Part shown: in pieces, positions 18,537-27,858 of the stretch
Layout: each line of letters begins with the position of its first letter
Position numbering within the stretch: the stretch's first letter is position 1
From: Prochlorococcus sp. scB245a_519A13
Lineage (GTDB): Bacteria > Cyanobacteriota > Cyanobacteriia > PCC-6307 > Cyanobiaceae
Reading direction: 5' to 3'
Length of the DNA: 55,457 nt
Assembly (NCBI GenBank): GCA_000634415.1
Contig: JFNH01000100.1
Location: 1-55,457 of the forward strand
Program-made: the position numbers and the translations under genes
The notes under the pieces: model-generated
What the model saw: the letters and a program-made list of their open reading frames with translations, nothing else
Database searches by the model: none
Told to the model about the DNA's origin: nothing

Positions 18537-18553
18537 ATATAGCAAAAAATCAA
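18525..18553 (-). promoter_or_regulatory. Sigma-70-type promoter of umuDC
   Basis: On the minus strand, TTGATT (18548-18553) and TATATA (18525-18530) are separated by 17 bases. The -10 lies inside the LexA site, the usual arrangement for an SOS-repressed gene. Confidence 0.55.
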
Positions 18554-18608
18554 AAAATAGTTAGTTATTAAACTTTTATAGATTAATTTTAGATTGAATC
18601 TAATCTTT

Positions 18609-19025
18609 TTAAGAACGATGGTAAGGGGAGTTGTTTGATATAGAAATAGCTCTATAGATTTGCTCGATTAGGATTAATCTAGCTAATTCATGAGGAAAAG
18701 TTAAAGGAGACAGGCTTAGTACAAGATCTGATTTTTCTTTTATATCTGAACTAACTCCATCAGTATCTCCGATTAGGAAATTAATTTTTTTATTTTTAAA
18801 ATTCAAGAGTAAGGAACATAGTTCAACTGAATTAAACTGTTTTCCTTCTTCACTTAGGCAGATAATAATATTGTTATTGGATCTAAGATTATTTATATTA
18901 AAAGTCTTTAACTCATTAATGATAAGTTCAGGCATTCTTTTTTTGTATTGATTAATTCCATCTCTAATCCAAAGTTTCTTTATTTTGCCGATAGCATAAA
19001 TTGCTAATCTATTACTCTGAATCAT
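18609..19025 (-). CDS. rlmH: 23S rRNA (pseudouridine1915-N3)-methyltransferase
   Basis: RlmH is a small SPOUT enzyme that methylates pseudouridine 1915 in helix 69 on assembled ribosomes. The 138-residue length is normal. SAM-site motifs are visible: [26 protein letters not shown] and [19 protein letters not shown], and the C-terminus ends in the characteristic YHRS. It is upstream of the umuDC cluster but separated from it by its own promoter region. Confidence 0.93.
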   Translation of the reverse strand: MIQSNRLAIYAIGKIKKLWIRDGINQYKKRMPELIINELKTFNINNLRSNNNIIICLSEEGKQFNSVELCSLLLNFKNKKINFLIGDTDGVSSDIKEKSDLVLSLSPLTFPHELARLILIEQIYRAISISNNSPYHRS

Positions 19026-19045
19026 AAGTAAATATCAAAAACTAA

Positions 19046-19378
19046 TTATTCATCAAGAAGATAATTAAATTCATCATATAGTTCCTCTTCGGTTGTTAAT
19101 TCCTTGGAAAAATTATCTTTTTTAAAATTCATATTAATTTGATTAATCTCACTTTTTCTTAGTGAATTATTAACGTTAGAAGTCTCTTCTAAAGATTCTG
19201 AATTATCAATTAACGAATAAAAAATTTTATTGGGATCTTCTGAATTAAGTGGATTGGTGATTAAATTATCATTATTAGTTATATTTGTGTAATTATTTAT
19301 ATTTTTAGTTTCGTTATTTAAATTTTTCTTTTTTTTAAATTTATTGAGTTTATCTAAATTTTTTTTTGATAAGCTCAT
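19046..19378 (-). CDS. Asn/Lys-rich protein of unknown function
   Basis: I do not recognise a family. The 110-residue protein is mostly Asn, Lys, Ser and acidic residues, has no hydrophobic segment, and looks disordered. The C-terminal tail (TTEEELYDEFNYLLDE) is acidic and may be the conserved part. An ATG start and the position 20 bases before rlmH, divergent from ksgA, support it as a real gene, but the A/T-rich composition makes chance open frames longer here. Confidence 0.55.
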   Translation of the reverse strand: MSLSKKNLDKLNKFKKKKNLNNETKNINNYTNITNNDNLITNPLNSEDPNKIFYSLIDNSESLEETSNVNNSLRKSEINQINMNFKKDNFSKELTTEEELYDEFNYLLDE

Positions 19379-19434
19379 GATATAAAGGATAAAATAAATT
19401 CATATTTAATTTAAACATATTATTTATCTTTTAG

Positions 19435-20259
19435 ATGAATTCTAAAAACTATCATCAAAAAAAAAGATTTGGACAACACTGGTTGGTAAATAAAAAATTA
19501 TTAGAAAAAATTAAAGAAATTGCTGTTCTTAATGAAAATGACTTTATTTTAGAAATTGGTCCTGGTAAAGGAGCTTTAACATCTAAGTTGTTAGATTCGG
19601 AAATTAAAAAATTACATGCAATTGAATTAGATAAAGATTTAATAAATTTATTAAATGATAAATTCAATAATAATGATAAGTTTTCACTGCAGCAGGGAGA
19701 TATTCTTTCTGTAAATTTAGATTTGATTAATAAGAAGATTACAAAAGTGATTGCAAATATTCCTTACAATATAACTGGCCCAATATTGGATATTTTCATA
19801 GGTCGATTGGGCATTATAAGAAACTATAATTACGAAAAAATAATTTTTTTAATGCAGAAAGACGTTGTAGATAGGATTTTATCAAAAGAAGGTAGTCCCA
19901 ATGCTGGTGCGCTTAGTATAAGAATGCAACTTTTATCTAAAATAAAAAGAATATGTGATGTGCCGCCTTCATCATTTAGTCCGCCTCCAAAAGTTTTTTC
20001 TTCTTTAGTAGTTTTCGAACCAATTAAAAATGATTTAAGATTAGATATTAGTCTAGAAAAATATATAGATAAACTTCTTCGAATTTCATTTAATTCAAGA
20101 AGAAAAATGCTTAGAAATACTCTTAATTCAATACTTTCAAATGAAGAGATAAATGAATTATCAGAATCTTCAAAAGTTTGTTTTAATTTAAGACCACAAG
20201 ATATTTCAATTAACCAATGGATTAAGCTTGCAGAAAATTGTATTAAAATTAAAAAATAA
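19435..20259 (+). CDS. rsmA: 16S rRNA dimethyladenosine transferase
   Basis: KsgA/RsmA dimethylates two adenines in the 3'-terminal hairpin of 16S rRNA. The 274-residue protein begins with [18 protein letters not shown] and shows the SAM motif [15 protein letters not shown] and the catalytic [11 protein letters not shown] (NxPY). It diverges from the Asn-rich gene and is followed 12 bases later by ispE, an arrangement suggesting one transcript. Confidence 0.96.
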   Translation: MNSKNYHQKKRFGQHWLVNKKLLEKIKEIAVLNENDFILEIGPGKGALTSKLLDSEIKKLHAIELDKDLINLLNDKFNNNDKFSLQQGDILSVNLDLINKKITKVIANIPYNITGPILDIFIGRLGIIRNYNYEKIIFLMQKDVVDRILSKEGSPNAGALSIRMQLLSKIKRICDVPPSSFSPPPKVFSSLVVFEPIKNDLRLDISLEKYIDKLLRISFNSRRKMLRNTLNSILSNEEINELSESSKVCFNLRPQDISINQWIKLAENCIKIKK

Positions 20260-20271
20260 AAATTTAAGTAT

Positions 20272-21207
20272 ATGCAAGATTTAGCTAAAACGAAAATTAA
20301 TATAAAATCTCCTGCCAAAATAAATTTGCACCTTGAAGTTATTGGTAAAAGAGAGGATGGATTTCATGAGTTAGCAATGATTATGCAAAATATCGATCTT
20401 TCTGATTATTTAGAATTTGAAATTAATAATGAAGGTTTAATTAAACTTGAATCTGATTGTAATGATTTAAGCTTGTCTGATGATAACTTAATTGTTAAAT
20501 CCGCAAATCTATTAAGGAAAAAATCAAATATAGATTACGGTGCGAATATATTTTTAAGAAAAAATATTCCAATTGGCGCAGGATTAGCTGGTGGATCAAG
20601 TAATGCAGCAGCAACATTAATTGGTCTTAATAAGTTATGGGATTTGAACTTAGATAAAGAAACATTATGTTCATTAGCATCAACTTTAGGATCTGATACT
20701 GCATTTTTTATAAATGGTGGTATTCAATTATGTTTTGGAAGAGGAGAAATTTTGGAGAAATTAGATTCAAACTTTGAATATGGAGTAATTCTTTTAAAAA
20801 ATCCAAATGTATCAGTATCTACAGCTGAAACTTATAAAAAATATAGCAATAGATTTTGTGAACAATATCTTACAAATAGAGAAATGATTGAGAACATAAG
20901 AAAAGATTTAAGAGATAATGGTTTAAATAACTTAAATTTTGATAATCAACATTTAACTATAAAAAATGATTTGCAGTTAGTTGTTGAAAATGATAATGAT
21001 TCTGTAAACCAGGCATTATATTTACTTTCTAAATTAGAAAATTGTCTCACATTTTCAATGAGTGGATCAGGCCCTACATGCTTTGCACTCTTCAAAGATT
21101 TAGAGACTGCTAAAAAAGAATTAACTGCAAATTCTAAATTATTTAAAGATAAAGGTTATGATTCATGGGTTTGCACTTTCCTTAAAAAGGGAATAACATT
21201 CATTTAA
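20272..21207 (+). CDS. ispE: 4-diphosphocytidyl-2-C-methyl-D-erythritol kinase
   Basis: IspE phosphorylates CDP-methylerythritol in the MEP isoprenoid pathway. It is a GHMP kinase of 311 residues: the N-terminal motif SPAKINLHLEVIGKREDGFHEL, the ATP loop PIGAGLAGGSSNAAATLIGLN and the third motif MSGSGPTCFALF are all present. The pathway's first enzyme gene, dxs, is also in this window at 43847. Confidence 0.96.
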   Translation: MQDLAKTKINIKSPAKINLHLEVIGKREDGFHELAMIMQNIDLSDYLEFEINNEGLIKLESDCNDLSLSDDNLIVKSANLLRKKSNIDYGANIFLRKNIPIGAGLAGGSSNAAATLIGLNKLWDLNLDKETLCSLASTLGSDTAFFINGGIQLCFGRGEILEKLDSNFEYGVILLKNPNVSVSTAETYKKYSNRFCEQYLTNREMIENIRKDLRDNGLNNLNFDNQHLTIKNDLQLVVENDNDSVNQALYLLSKLENCLTFSMSGSGPTCFALFKDLETAKKELTANSKLFKDKGYDSWVCTFLKKGITFI

Positions 21208-21231
21208 ATTTTTTTTATATAAAAATCTATT

Positions 21232-21534
21232 GTGGCTGATAATAGTAATGAGAATATTGAAAAAAATATTCCCGAAAAAGGACCTTTAAATTTTATTGTT
21301 GGATCATTAACAAGTTTTTTATTATTTATATTTTTTTATTTTTTAAGTAATAAAATTGCAATTTTTTTTTCAGTACATAAACCATCTAATTCTTCTGAAA
21401 TAGTCCAAAATATTTCCTCTAGTATTAATACCTTAATAATTGGATTATCTTTTTTGCTAACTTTCTCTTTTGCTTTTATTGGTATAGGACTTTTTATTGT
21501 ATTTATTCGCAGTTTTATTGTGAAGAAAAGTTGA
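21232..21534 (+). CDS. DUF3082 family membrane protein
   Basis: This 100-residue cyanobacterial protein has a charged N-terminus and two strong hydrophobic helices at about residues 22-45 and 69-93, separated by a polar loop, which fits DUF3082. The start is GTG at 21232 (MADNSNEN). Function is unknown. It follows ispE by 24 bases. Confidence 0.75.
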   Translation: MADNSNENIEKNIPEKGPLNFIVGSLTSFLLFIFFYFLSNKIAIFFSVHKPSNSSEIVQNISSSINTLIIGLSFLLTFSFAFIGIGLFIVFIRSFIVKKS

Positions 21535-21568
21535 ATTGCCAATATTATTAAGAAAACTCTTTCTTTGA

Positions 21569-21664
21569 ATGTCTTTACATGACCTAGGCCTTTTAGTCCT
21601 TTTGCTATCGCCTGGAATGATTTTATCAATATTACTACTCATAACCTTCGCTGAAGGAGGTTGA
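21569..21664 (+). CDS. Candidate small single-pass membrane peptide
   Basis: A 31-codon frame (ATG to TGA) lies in the gap between the DUF3082 gene and pdhB. It encodes a short polar start (MSLHDLG) followed by a continuous hydrophobic helix of about 20 residues (from LLVLLL to LLLITF) and ends in AEGG. This looks like the small subunits of photosynthetic or NDH complexes, but I cannot match it to a named one. No Shine-Dalgarno site precedes it. Confidence 0.4.
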   Translation: MSLHDLGLLVLLLSPGMILSILLLITFAEGG

Positions 21665-21713
21665 ATTATTCAAAGTGGTAGGATTATACATGTGATTAAT
21701 TAGGTAATTAATT

Positions 21714-22697
21714 GTGGCTGGAACATTATTATTTAATGCTTTGAAAGAGGCAATTGATGAAGAAATGGCAAATGATGTAAATGTTTGCGTTATGGGGGAA
21801 GATGTTGGTCAATATGGAGGATCTTATAAGGTAACTAAGGATTTATATGAAAAATATGGAGAGTTAAGAGTCTTAGATACTCCAATTGCAGAGAATAGTT
21901 TTACGGGAATGGCTGTGGGTGCAGCAATGACTGGCTTAAGACCAATAGTAGAAGGAATGAATATGGGTTTTTTGCTTTTAGCTTTTAATCAGATATCAAA
22001 CAATATGGGTATGCTTAGATATACAAGTGGCGGAAATTATAAAATACCAGCCGTAGTTCGAGGACCTGGTGGAGTTGGTCGTCAACTTGGTGCTGAGCAT
22101 AGTCAAAGACTTGAAGCATATTTTCATGCAGTTCCTGGCATAAAGATTGTTGCATGCAGTACGCCCACAAATGCTAAAGGTTTAATGAAAGCAGCTATAA
22201 GAGATGATAATCCGGTTCTATTTTTCGAACATGTTCTTCTATACAATTTGTCTGAAGAATTACCTGAGGGTGATTATACTTGTGCTTTAGATCAGGCTGA
22301 CGTTGTAAAAGAAGGGCGTGATATTACTTTATTGACTTATTCAAGAATGAGACATCACTGCCTTAATGCTGTTGAAGAATTAGAAAAAAAAGGAATAGAT
22401 GTTGAGTTAATAGATTTAATAAGTTTAAAACCATTTGATATGGAAACCATCTCAAAATCAATAAGAAAAACAAATAAAGTGATTATTGTTGAAGAATGTA
22501 TGAAGACTGGAGGTATTGGTGCAGAATTAATTGCCTTGATAACAGAAGAGTGTTTTGATGATCTTGATGCACGACCAATTAGATTATCTAGTCAGGATAT
22601 TCCAACTCCCTATAATGGAAATCTTGAGAATTTGACAATAATCCAACCACATCAAATAGTTGAAAAAGTTGAACATTTAATTAGTGGGAGTATATAG
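21714..22697 (+). CDS. pdhB: Pyruvate dehydrogenase E1 component, beta subunit
   Basis: This subunit pairs with PdhA to decarboxylate pyruvate with thiamine diphosphate. The 327-residue protein has [41 protein letters not shown] and, in the C-terminal transketolase domain, [17 protein letters not shown]. The start is GTG at 21714. It is followed four bases later by secD, an order I know from other Prochlorococcus genomes. Confidence 0.96.
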   Translation: MAGTLLFNALKEAIDEEMANDVNVCVMGEDVGQYGGSYKVTKDLYEKYGELRVLDTPIAENSFTGMAVGAAMTGLRPIVEGMNMGFLLLAFNQISNNMGMLRYTSGGNYKIPAVVRGPGGVGRQLGAEHSQRLEAYFHAVPGIKIVACSTPTNAKGLMKAAIRDDNPVLFFEHVLLYNLSEELPEGDYTCALDQADVVKEGRDITLLTYSRMRHHCLNAVEELEKKGIDVELIDLISLKPFDMETISKSIRKTNKVIIVEECMKTGGIGAELIALITEECFDDLDARPIRLSSQDIPTPYNGNLENLTIIQPHQIVEKVEHLISGSI

Positions 22698-22700
22698 AAA

Positions 22701-24170
22701 ATGAAAAGAAGGCAAGGTTGGCTTTTTTTTATTATATTTCTACTTACTTTATCTGTTTATCTATTAATAAATTATCCCTTACAGTTGGGATTGGATTTAC
22801 AAGGGGGTTCTCAACTTACACTTCAAATTATTAAAGATGAAGGTAATGTAACAAGAGATGAACTTGAAGCAGTTAATTCGGTTATAGATAAGCGCGTTAA
22901 CAATTTAGGAGTTTCTGAGTCTAATTTACAAACCCTCGGTGGAGATCAATTGATTTTAGAATTACCAGGCGAACAAAATCCATTAGTCGCTTCAAGGGTA
23001 TTAGGTAAGACTGCTTTATTAGAATTTAGAACCCAAAAAGAAGGAACATCTACAGATTTAAAAACCCTGCAACTACAAAGATTGAGTATTAAAGAATTAA
23101 TTGAACAATATTCCTTTGAAGAAAAAAATCAAAATAATGATAATTTCATAAAAGTTATTCAAGATGATCTCAAAGATATAGAGCAAGAATTGAATTACTC
23201 ATCTACTAGTAATGATTTATATGGGAAGTTAATTGAAATCAAAAAATATGTTGATAAAGAAATTACAAATTTATTTATTAAAACAGATTTATCTGGTAAG
23301 GATCTTATTAACGCAGGAAGGAGACAAGAACAAACAAATAGTAATTGGGAAGTTTTATTAACTTTTAGTAATTCAGGAGGTGAAAAGTTTGCAGAAATTA
23401 CAAAGTCAATTGCTGGCACTAATCAACTGTTGGCTATTATTCTTGATGGCGAATCTATAAGTGAAGCTAGTGTTGGTAACCAGTTTGCTAGTACTGGTAT
23501 TACAGGTGGATCGGCAACAATAAGCGGTAATTTTAGTGCTGAAAATGCTAGAGAATTAGAAGTTCAACTTAAAGGAGGCTCATTGCCATTACCAATCGAA
23601 ATAGTAGAAACTAACACTATAGGGGCTCTATTGGGATCCAAAAATATTTTAAAAAGTCTTTATGCAGCTATTAGTGGATTAATTTTTGTTGGTGTATTTA
23701 TGATTTTTAATTATAGAATTCTAGGTTTCGTTTCAGTTCTATCTCTAGTACTTTATGGTTTCTTAAACTTAGCCCTATATTCTTTAATTCCTGTAACTTT
23801 GACGTTACCTGGAATATCTGGGCTTATACTTAGCATTGGTATGGCTGTTGATGCAAATATTCTAATATTTGAGAGAATTAGAGAAGAATTATATGACGGC
23901 AATACTCTTACAAGATCTATTGATAGCGGTTTTCAAAGAGCTAATTCATCTATAGTTGATGGTCATATTACAACTCTTCTAAGTTGTTTTGTATTGTTTT
24001 TATTAGGAACAAATTTTGTTAAAGGTTTTGCGGCAACATTAGGTATTGGAGTTCTAATAAGCTTGTTTACCTCATTAAATTGTTCTAAAACTATTTTGCG
24101 ATTTTTTACAACATATCAATCATTAAGACAAAAAAATCTCTATCTACCCAAGAATAATTTTTCAAATTAA
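22701..24170 (+). CDS. secD: Protein translocase subunit SecD
   Basis: SecD works with SecF to pull exported proteins through SecYEG using the proton gradient. The 489-residue protein has an N-terminal helix, then LGLDLQGGSQLTLQI, a long extracytoplasmic domain, and five C-terminal helices containing GISGLILSIGMAVDANILIFERIREE, the SecD/RND signature. It ends 21 bases before secF. Confidence 0.97.
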   Translation: MKRRQGWLFFIIFLLTLSVYLLINYPLQLGLDLQGGSQLTLQIIKDEGNVTRDELEAVNSVIDKRVNNLGVSESNLQTLGGDQLILELPGEQNPLVASRVLGKTALLEFRTQKEGTSTDLKTLQLQRLSIKELIEQYSFEEKNQNNDNFIKVIQDDLKDIEQELNYSSTSNDLYGKLIEIKKYVDKEITNLFIKTDLSGKDLINAGRRQEQTNSNWEVLLTFSNSGGEKFAEITKSIAGTNQLLAIILDGESISEASVGNQFASTGITGGSATISGNFSAENARELEVQLKGGSLPLPIEIVETNTIGALLGSKNILKSLYAAISGLIFVGVFMIFNYRILGFVSVLSLVLYGFLNLALYSLIPVTLTLPGISGLILSIGMAVDANILIFERIREELYDGNTLTRSIDSGFQRANSSIVDGHITTLLSCFVLFLLGTNFVKGFAATLGIGVLISLFTSLNCSKTILRFFTTYQSLRQKNLYLPKNNFSN

Positions 24171-24191
24171 ATTTTTTGTTTCTAATTTCTC

Positions 24192-25106
24192 ATGAAATAC
24201 AATCTTGAACTAATAAAAAATAAAAGAAAGATAATTAGTTTTTCAACTTTTCTTATTTTGTTAAGTCTTTTAGGAATTTTATATTCAACTTTTAATACTT
24301 CTTATAAGAAACCTATAAATTTAGGGATGGATTTTGTTGGAGGAAATGAACTAAGAATAGAAAGAGTTTGTGAAGAAGAATGTTCTAATCTTTCCCCTGA
24401 TTCAGTTTTAGAAAATTTAAGAGAGATCTCTAGTAATAAAAACTTTATAAATAATATAAAATTACAATTTCAAAATAATAATAAATTAATTTCAATAAGA
24501 ACACCTTATTTAAGTATCGAAGAATCAAATAATCTAATTACTAATCTTGATAATATTATTGGACCACTAAATTATGAGAGTAAGGATTCAAGATTAATAG
24601 GTCCAAAGCTTGGGAAAAGATTACTTACAAATTGTATTACTTCATTGTTGGTTTCTTTATTTGCAATATCTTTATATATAACTATTAGGTTTGATAAAAA
24701 ATATGCATTATTTGCATTATTAGCTTTATTCCATGATTTATTAATTGTTTTCGGTATATTTTCCTGGTTGGGAATTATATTATCAGTCGAGGTAAATAGT
24801 TTATTTGCGGTTTCCTTGTTAACTATTGCTGGTTATTCTGTAAATGATACTGTTGTTATTTTTGATAGAATTCGTGAGAATTTAAAATCAAAGGAAGAAG
24901 GCTATAACGAAACTATTCAATTATCAGTAAACGAATCATTTAGGAGAACAACTTTTACCAGTATTACAACCCTTATCCCTTTATTAAGCATAATTTTGTT
25001 TGGATCTTACTCGCTATTCTGGTTTTCTTTGGCCTTATCATTAGGAATTATTGTTGGAAGTTATTCAAGTATTTTATTGGCTCCATCTTTGTTGCTTAAA
25101 GACTGA
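24192..25106 (+). CDS. secF: Protein translocase subunit SecF
   Basis: SecF forms the SecDF complex with the preceding product. The 304-residue protein has the first helix, the NLGMDFVGGNELRI segment, a shortened periplasmic domain, and five C-terminal helices carrying AGYSVNDTVVIFDRIREN. The length is normal for a separate SecF. Confidence 0.97.
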   Translation: MKYNLELIKNKRKIISFSTFLILLSLLGILYSTFNTSYKKPINLGMDFVGGNELRIERVCEEECSNLSPDSVLENLREISSNKNFINNIKLQFQNNNKLISIRTPYLSIEESNNLITNLDNIIGPLNYESKDSRLIGPKLGKRLLTNCITSLLVSLFAISLYITIRFDKKYALFALLALFHDLLIVFGIFSWLGIILSVEVNSLFAVSLLTIAGYSVNDTVVIFDRIRENLKSKEEGYNETIQLSVNESFRRTTFTSITTLIPLLSIILFGSYSLFWFSLALSLGIIVGSYSSILLAPSLLLKD

Positions 25107-25124
25107 GCTTAAGCTTATCATTTT

Positions 25125-25307
25125 ATGAAATTGAATTACTATTTGATAATTTTATTTTCTTTAGTTTTAATAGATCTTTCTACTGAGCTAAGAATATTAT
25201 TTGATCATTTTACTTTTAGTTCTCTATATTTTGCTATGGGTAAACATCCTTTAGCTATCTTTATACTTTTTTCATACCCATATTTATATAAAAAATTAAT
25301 TAAGTAG
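25125..25307 (+). CDS. Small two-helix membrane protein of unknown function
   Basis: This 60-residue protein has hydrophobic segments at about residues 5-17 and 40-53, and a basic tail (YKKLIK). It starts 18 bases after secF on the same strand and could be cotranscribed. I do not recognise a family. It is supported by its ATG start, hydrophobic pattern and clean fit between secF and the convergent neighbour. Confidence 0.5.
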   Translation: MKLNYYLIILFSLVLIDLSTELRILFDHFTFSSLYFAMGKHPLAIFILFSYPYLYKKLIK

Positions 25308-25310
25308 TTT

Positions 25311-26354
25311 TTAAATATCTTTAAATAATTCTTTGATTAAAACCTGAATTACTACAGCTAATGGAAGAGATAGTATTAAGCCTAGTGGACCAAAAATGAA
25401 GGTAAATCCAAATTGTGATATTAATGTCAAACCAGGAAGTAGGTTTGCTTTTTTCTTCATTATAGATGGCATTATGATATAGCTTTCAATATTTTGAATG
25501 ATTACATATGATCCTAAAACTGCCAGTGGTTTCCAAAAATTATCTAGTAGTGCAATTGAGATTGGAAATATACCACTAATAACTGGACCTATATTCGGAA
25601 TTATATTAAGAACCATTGCTATCAAGGCATTTGAGACAACGTATTTGACATCTAATATAGATAAAACTATTAATGATAATAATCCTACTGATAATGAGCT
25701 TATGACCATAGAAAAGGTCCAATTTGCTAATGCAATATTGCATTTTTCCAGAATATTTCTAAATTTATTACGGTAATTTTTTGGTATTAATAGAAGTACA
25801 TTTTCTTTATATTGTTTTGGTTCAATAGAAATCATCAAACTCACTGCTAATACGAATATTAATCTCAAAAGACCTGAACCTAGATTCCCCGCAATATTAA
25901 TTAAATTCTTAAAACTTTCTTGAATAGCTTTTGCAATAGTTGAGACATCTGGAATGGAAACTACATTATTTATTAAACTGAATATGTCTATAACATTTTC
26001 TGATTGTTCGCCATAAAATAAGCTATTAAATTTGTTCAGATTTGTATTGATCAATATATTTATTTTTGATAAACCATTTGGAATGTCAACCAGTATTTCA
26101 TTGAATTCCTTTATAAACGGAGGTAATACAAGAATAAAAATAGTAAATATTATTACTGATATGACGGCTAAGACAAGAAACAAAGAAATCGATCGAGGAA
26201 TTTTCAAACCTTTTTGGATTTGATTAGATAAATTACATACAATATTTGAAATTACTAAAGAACAAATTATTAGTAGGAGAAAATTCCTTAAAGTCCATAC
26301 TATTAATAAAGTGATTAATATTACTACTAACTTAAAATATGATGAACTATTCAA
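25311..26354 (-). CDS. AI-2E family transporter (PerM-like)
   Basis: This 347-residue membrane protein has about seven to eight helices and the family's C-terminal region (LNIIPNIGPVISGIFPISIALL and PLGLILSLPLAVVIQVLIKELF). Members act as secondary transporters, some for sodium/proton exchange; transport of the AI-2 signal is shown for only a few. The substrate here is not known. It lies 13 bases after psb28 on the same strand. Confidence 0.87.
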   Translation of the reverse strand: MNSSSYFKLVVILITLLIVWTLRNFLLLIICSLVISNIVCNLSNQIQKGLKIPRSISLFLVLAVISVIIFTIFILVLPPFIKEFNEILVDIPNGLSKINILINTNLNKFNSLFYGEQSENVIDIFSLINNVVSIPDVSTIAKAIQESFKNLINIAGNLGSGLLRLIFVLAVSLMISIEPKQYKENVLLLIPKNYRNKFRNILEKCNIALANWTFSMVISSLSVGLLSLIVLSILDVKYVVSNALIAMVLNIIPNIGPVISGIFPISIALLDNFWKPLAVLGSYVIIQNIESYIIMPSIMKKKANLLPGLTLISQFGFTFIFGPLGLILSLPLAVVIQVLIKELFKDI

Positions 26355-26367
26355 TTTTTATAATATT

Positions 26368-26721
26368 CTACTTCTTATCAGAATATCCTAATCCATTTGA
26401 TTTGGCATAACTATTTGCAAATCTCATAAATCTGTCAAAGTCTGGTGTGTTCTTCCAAATATAAACCGCTTCTAAAAATATTGGTTCTCCATCAACAAAC
26501 TTTACTTTAACTTCTCTAGTTAATATTTCACCTTCGGAATCTATCATCCGCATACCTGTGATTTCACCGTCTGTAATTGAAGATAATGCCTGAGGTTTTT
26601 CAAACAAAAATAATGCTTGACCGGTTGTACCATCTTTACTCCTAGTCAGTCTTATTTCAGGCACTACTGGTTCATCAGTTCCCTCATAAAATTGTATTTT
26701 TGCAGTTTTATTTGTTGTCAT
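26368..26721 (-). CDS. psb28: Photosystem II assembly protein Psb28
   Basis: Psb28 is a soluble cytosolic protein that binds the CP47-containing assembly intermediates of photosystem II. The 117-residue protein has the family motifs [30 protein letters not shown] and [17 protein letters not shown]-like sequence (here KNTPDFDRF). The start is ATG at 26721. Whether it is the Psb28-1 or -2 type is not decided from motifs. Confidence 0.93.
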   Translation of the reverse strand: MTTNKTAKIQFYEGTDEPVVPEIRLTRSKDGTTGQALFLFEKPQALSSITDGEITGMRMIDSEGEILTREVKVKFVDGEPIFLEAVYIWKNTPDFDRFMRFANSYAKSNGLGYSDKK

Positions 26722-26781
26722 AATATTCGGTTGATAATTTTTTATCTTAGGAAATATTTTTCATATTCGTTTGTAGTTATT

Positions 26782-27822
26782 TTATAAAATATTATTTATT
26801 AACCCTAGGATACTTTCATCATATTTTTTATCAGTTAAATCTATTATCTTTATATTACTTTTGCCAACCTTTTCATATTCATAACACTTATCGTAGTAAT
26901 CTAAAACTGATCTGCAAACTAAGTCCCATTTCTCATTATGAATTGATTCAAGAGCTATTTTTGTTCTTTGCGGTCCTAGTCTTTTTTTTATCCTTAGTAC
27001 TGATTCTTGGAGTTCCTCTTTTTTAAATACACTATAAGTATCTATTAACTCATCTAACCTGTTAGATTCGCTCCTTATAATTTCAATCCTCCTAGAGTTT
27101 TTCATCTGATTGAAGAATTCATGAGGAATTTTACATTTACCAATATTTGCACTTTCAGCTTCTACAAAAATATTATTAGTAAATTTAAAAGAATTTAATT
27201 TTTCTGCAATTATATTTTCAAATTGTTCATTTGAAGGTTGTTTTTTCATACCTAAACCTCCAAATGTACTTCCTCTATGACAAGCAAATCCTTCAAGATC
27301 AATTGTTTGATATTTATATTTATCAAGTAATGATAATAATCTTGTCTTCCCTGTTCCTGTTTTCCCGCCAATAACTACTAAATTCAACTTATTTGAAAAA
27401 CTATCTAATACCCATCTTCTATATATTTTGTATCCGCCATTAAGTGTAACTATATTTAATTTAAATTTATCTAATAACCATCCAATACTTTGTGAACGCA
27501 TTCCTCCTCTAGAACAATATATCCTGATAAATAATTCATTATTTTTATTAGGAATAGTTGTATAAGACTCAATACTCTTGAATAAATTATCAAGAAGTAA
27601 TTCCATTTTTTTTTCAAAAAATTTTAATCCCTCTATGACTGCTTTTTTTCTACCTTCATTTTTGTAAATTGTACCAATTATAGATCTCTCATCATCATCA
27701 AATAGTGGAATATTAATAGAATTAGGCATGTGTCCTTTATAATATTCATTCGGGCTCCTAACATCTATAAGTGGTCCTTTAAAACATCTAAATTTCTCTA
27801 GTTCTTTTCTTTTGAAATACAT
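26782..27822 (-). CDS. mnmH: tRNA 2-selenouridine/geranyl-2-thiouridine synthase
   Basis: MnmH (SelU, YbbB) acts on 2-thiouridine at tRNA wobble position 34. An N-terminal rhodanese domain carries the active Cys in IRIYCSRGGMRSQSIG, and a P-loop domain follows with GGKTGTGKTRLL and the conserved GFACHRGSTFGGLG. Length is 346 residues, normal. The enzyme geranylates and then selenates; selenation needs SelD, which is not in this window. The gene diverges from gun4. Confidence 0.93.
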   Translation of the reverse strand: MYFKRKELEKFRCFKGPLIDVRSPNEYYKGHMPNSINIPLFDDDERSIIGTIYKNEGRKKAVIEGLKFFEKKMELLLDNLFKSIESYTTIPNKNNELFIRIYCSRGGMRSQSIGWLLDKFKLNIVTLNGGYKIYRRWVLDSFSNKLNLVVIGGKTGTGKTRLLSLLDKYKYQTIDLEGFACHRGSTFGGLGMKKQPSNEQFENIIAEKLNSFKFTNNIFVEAESANIGKCKIPHEFFNQMKNSRRIEIIRSESNRLDELIDTYSVFKKEELQESVLRIKKRLGPQRTKIALESIHNEKWDLVCRSVLDYYDKCYEYEKVGKSNIKIIDLTDKKYDESILGLINNIL

Positions 27823-27858
27823 GGATAGTTTTTATTTTTTTAGATTAATTTTTTTAAA

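Noticed and set aside
19830-20318. 162-codon minus-strand frame over ksgA and ispE
   Set aside because: It is antisense to two well-supported genes and shows no domain.
21336-21642. Minus-strand frames over the DUF3082 gene and the gap before pdhB
   Set aside because: They are basic, low-complexity and antisense to DUF3082, with no recognised motif; the plus-strand small peptide is a better reading of the gap.
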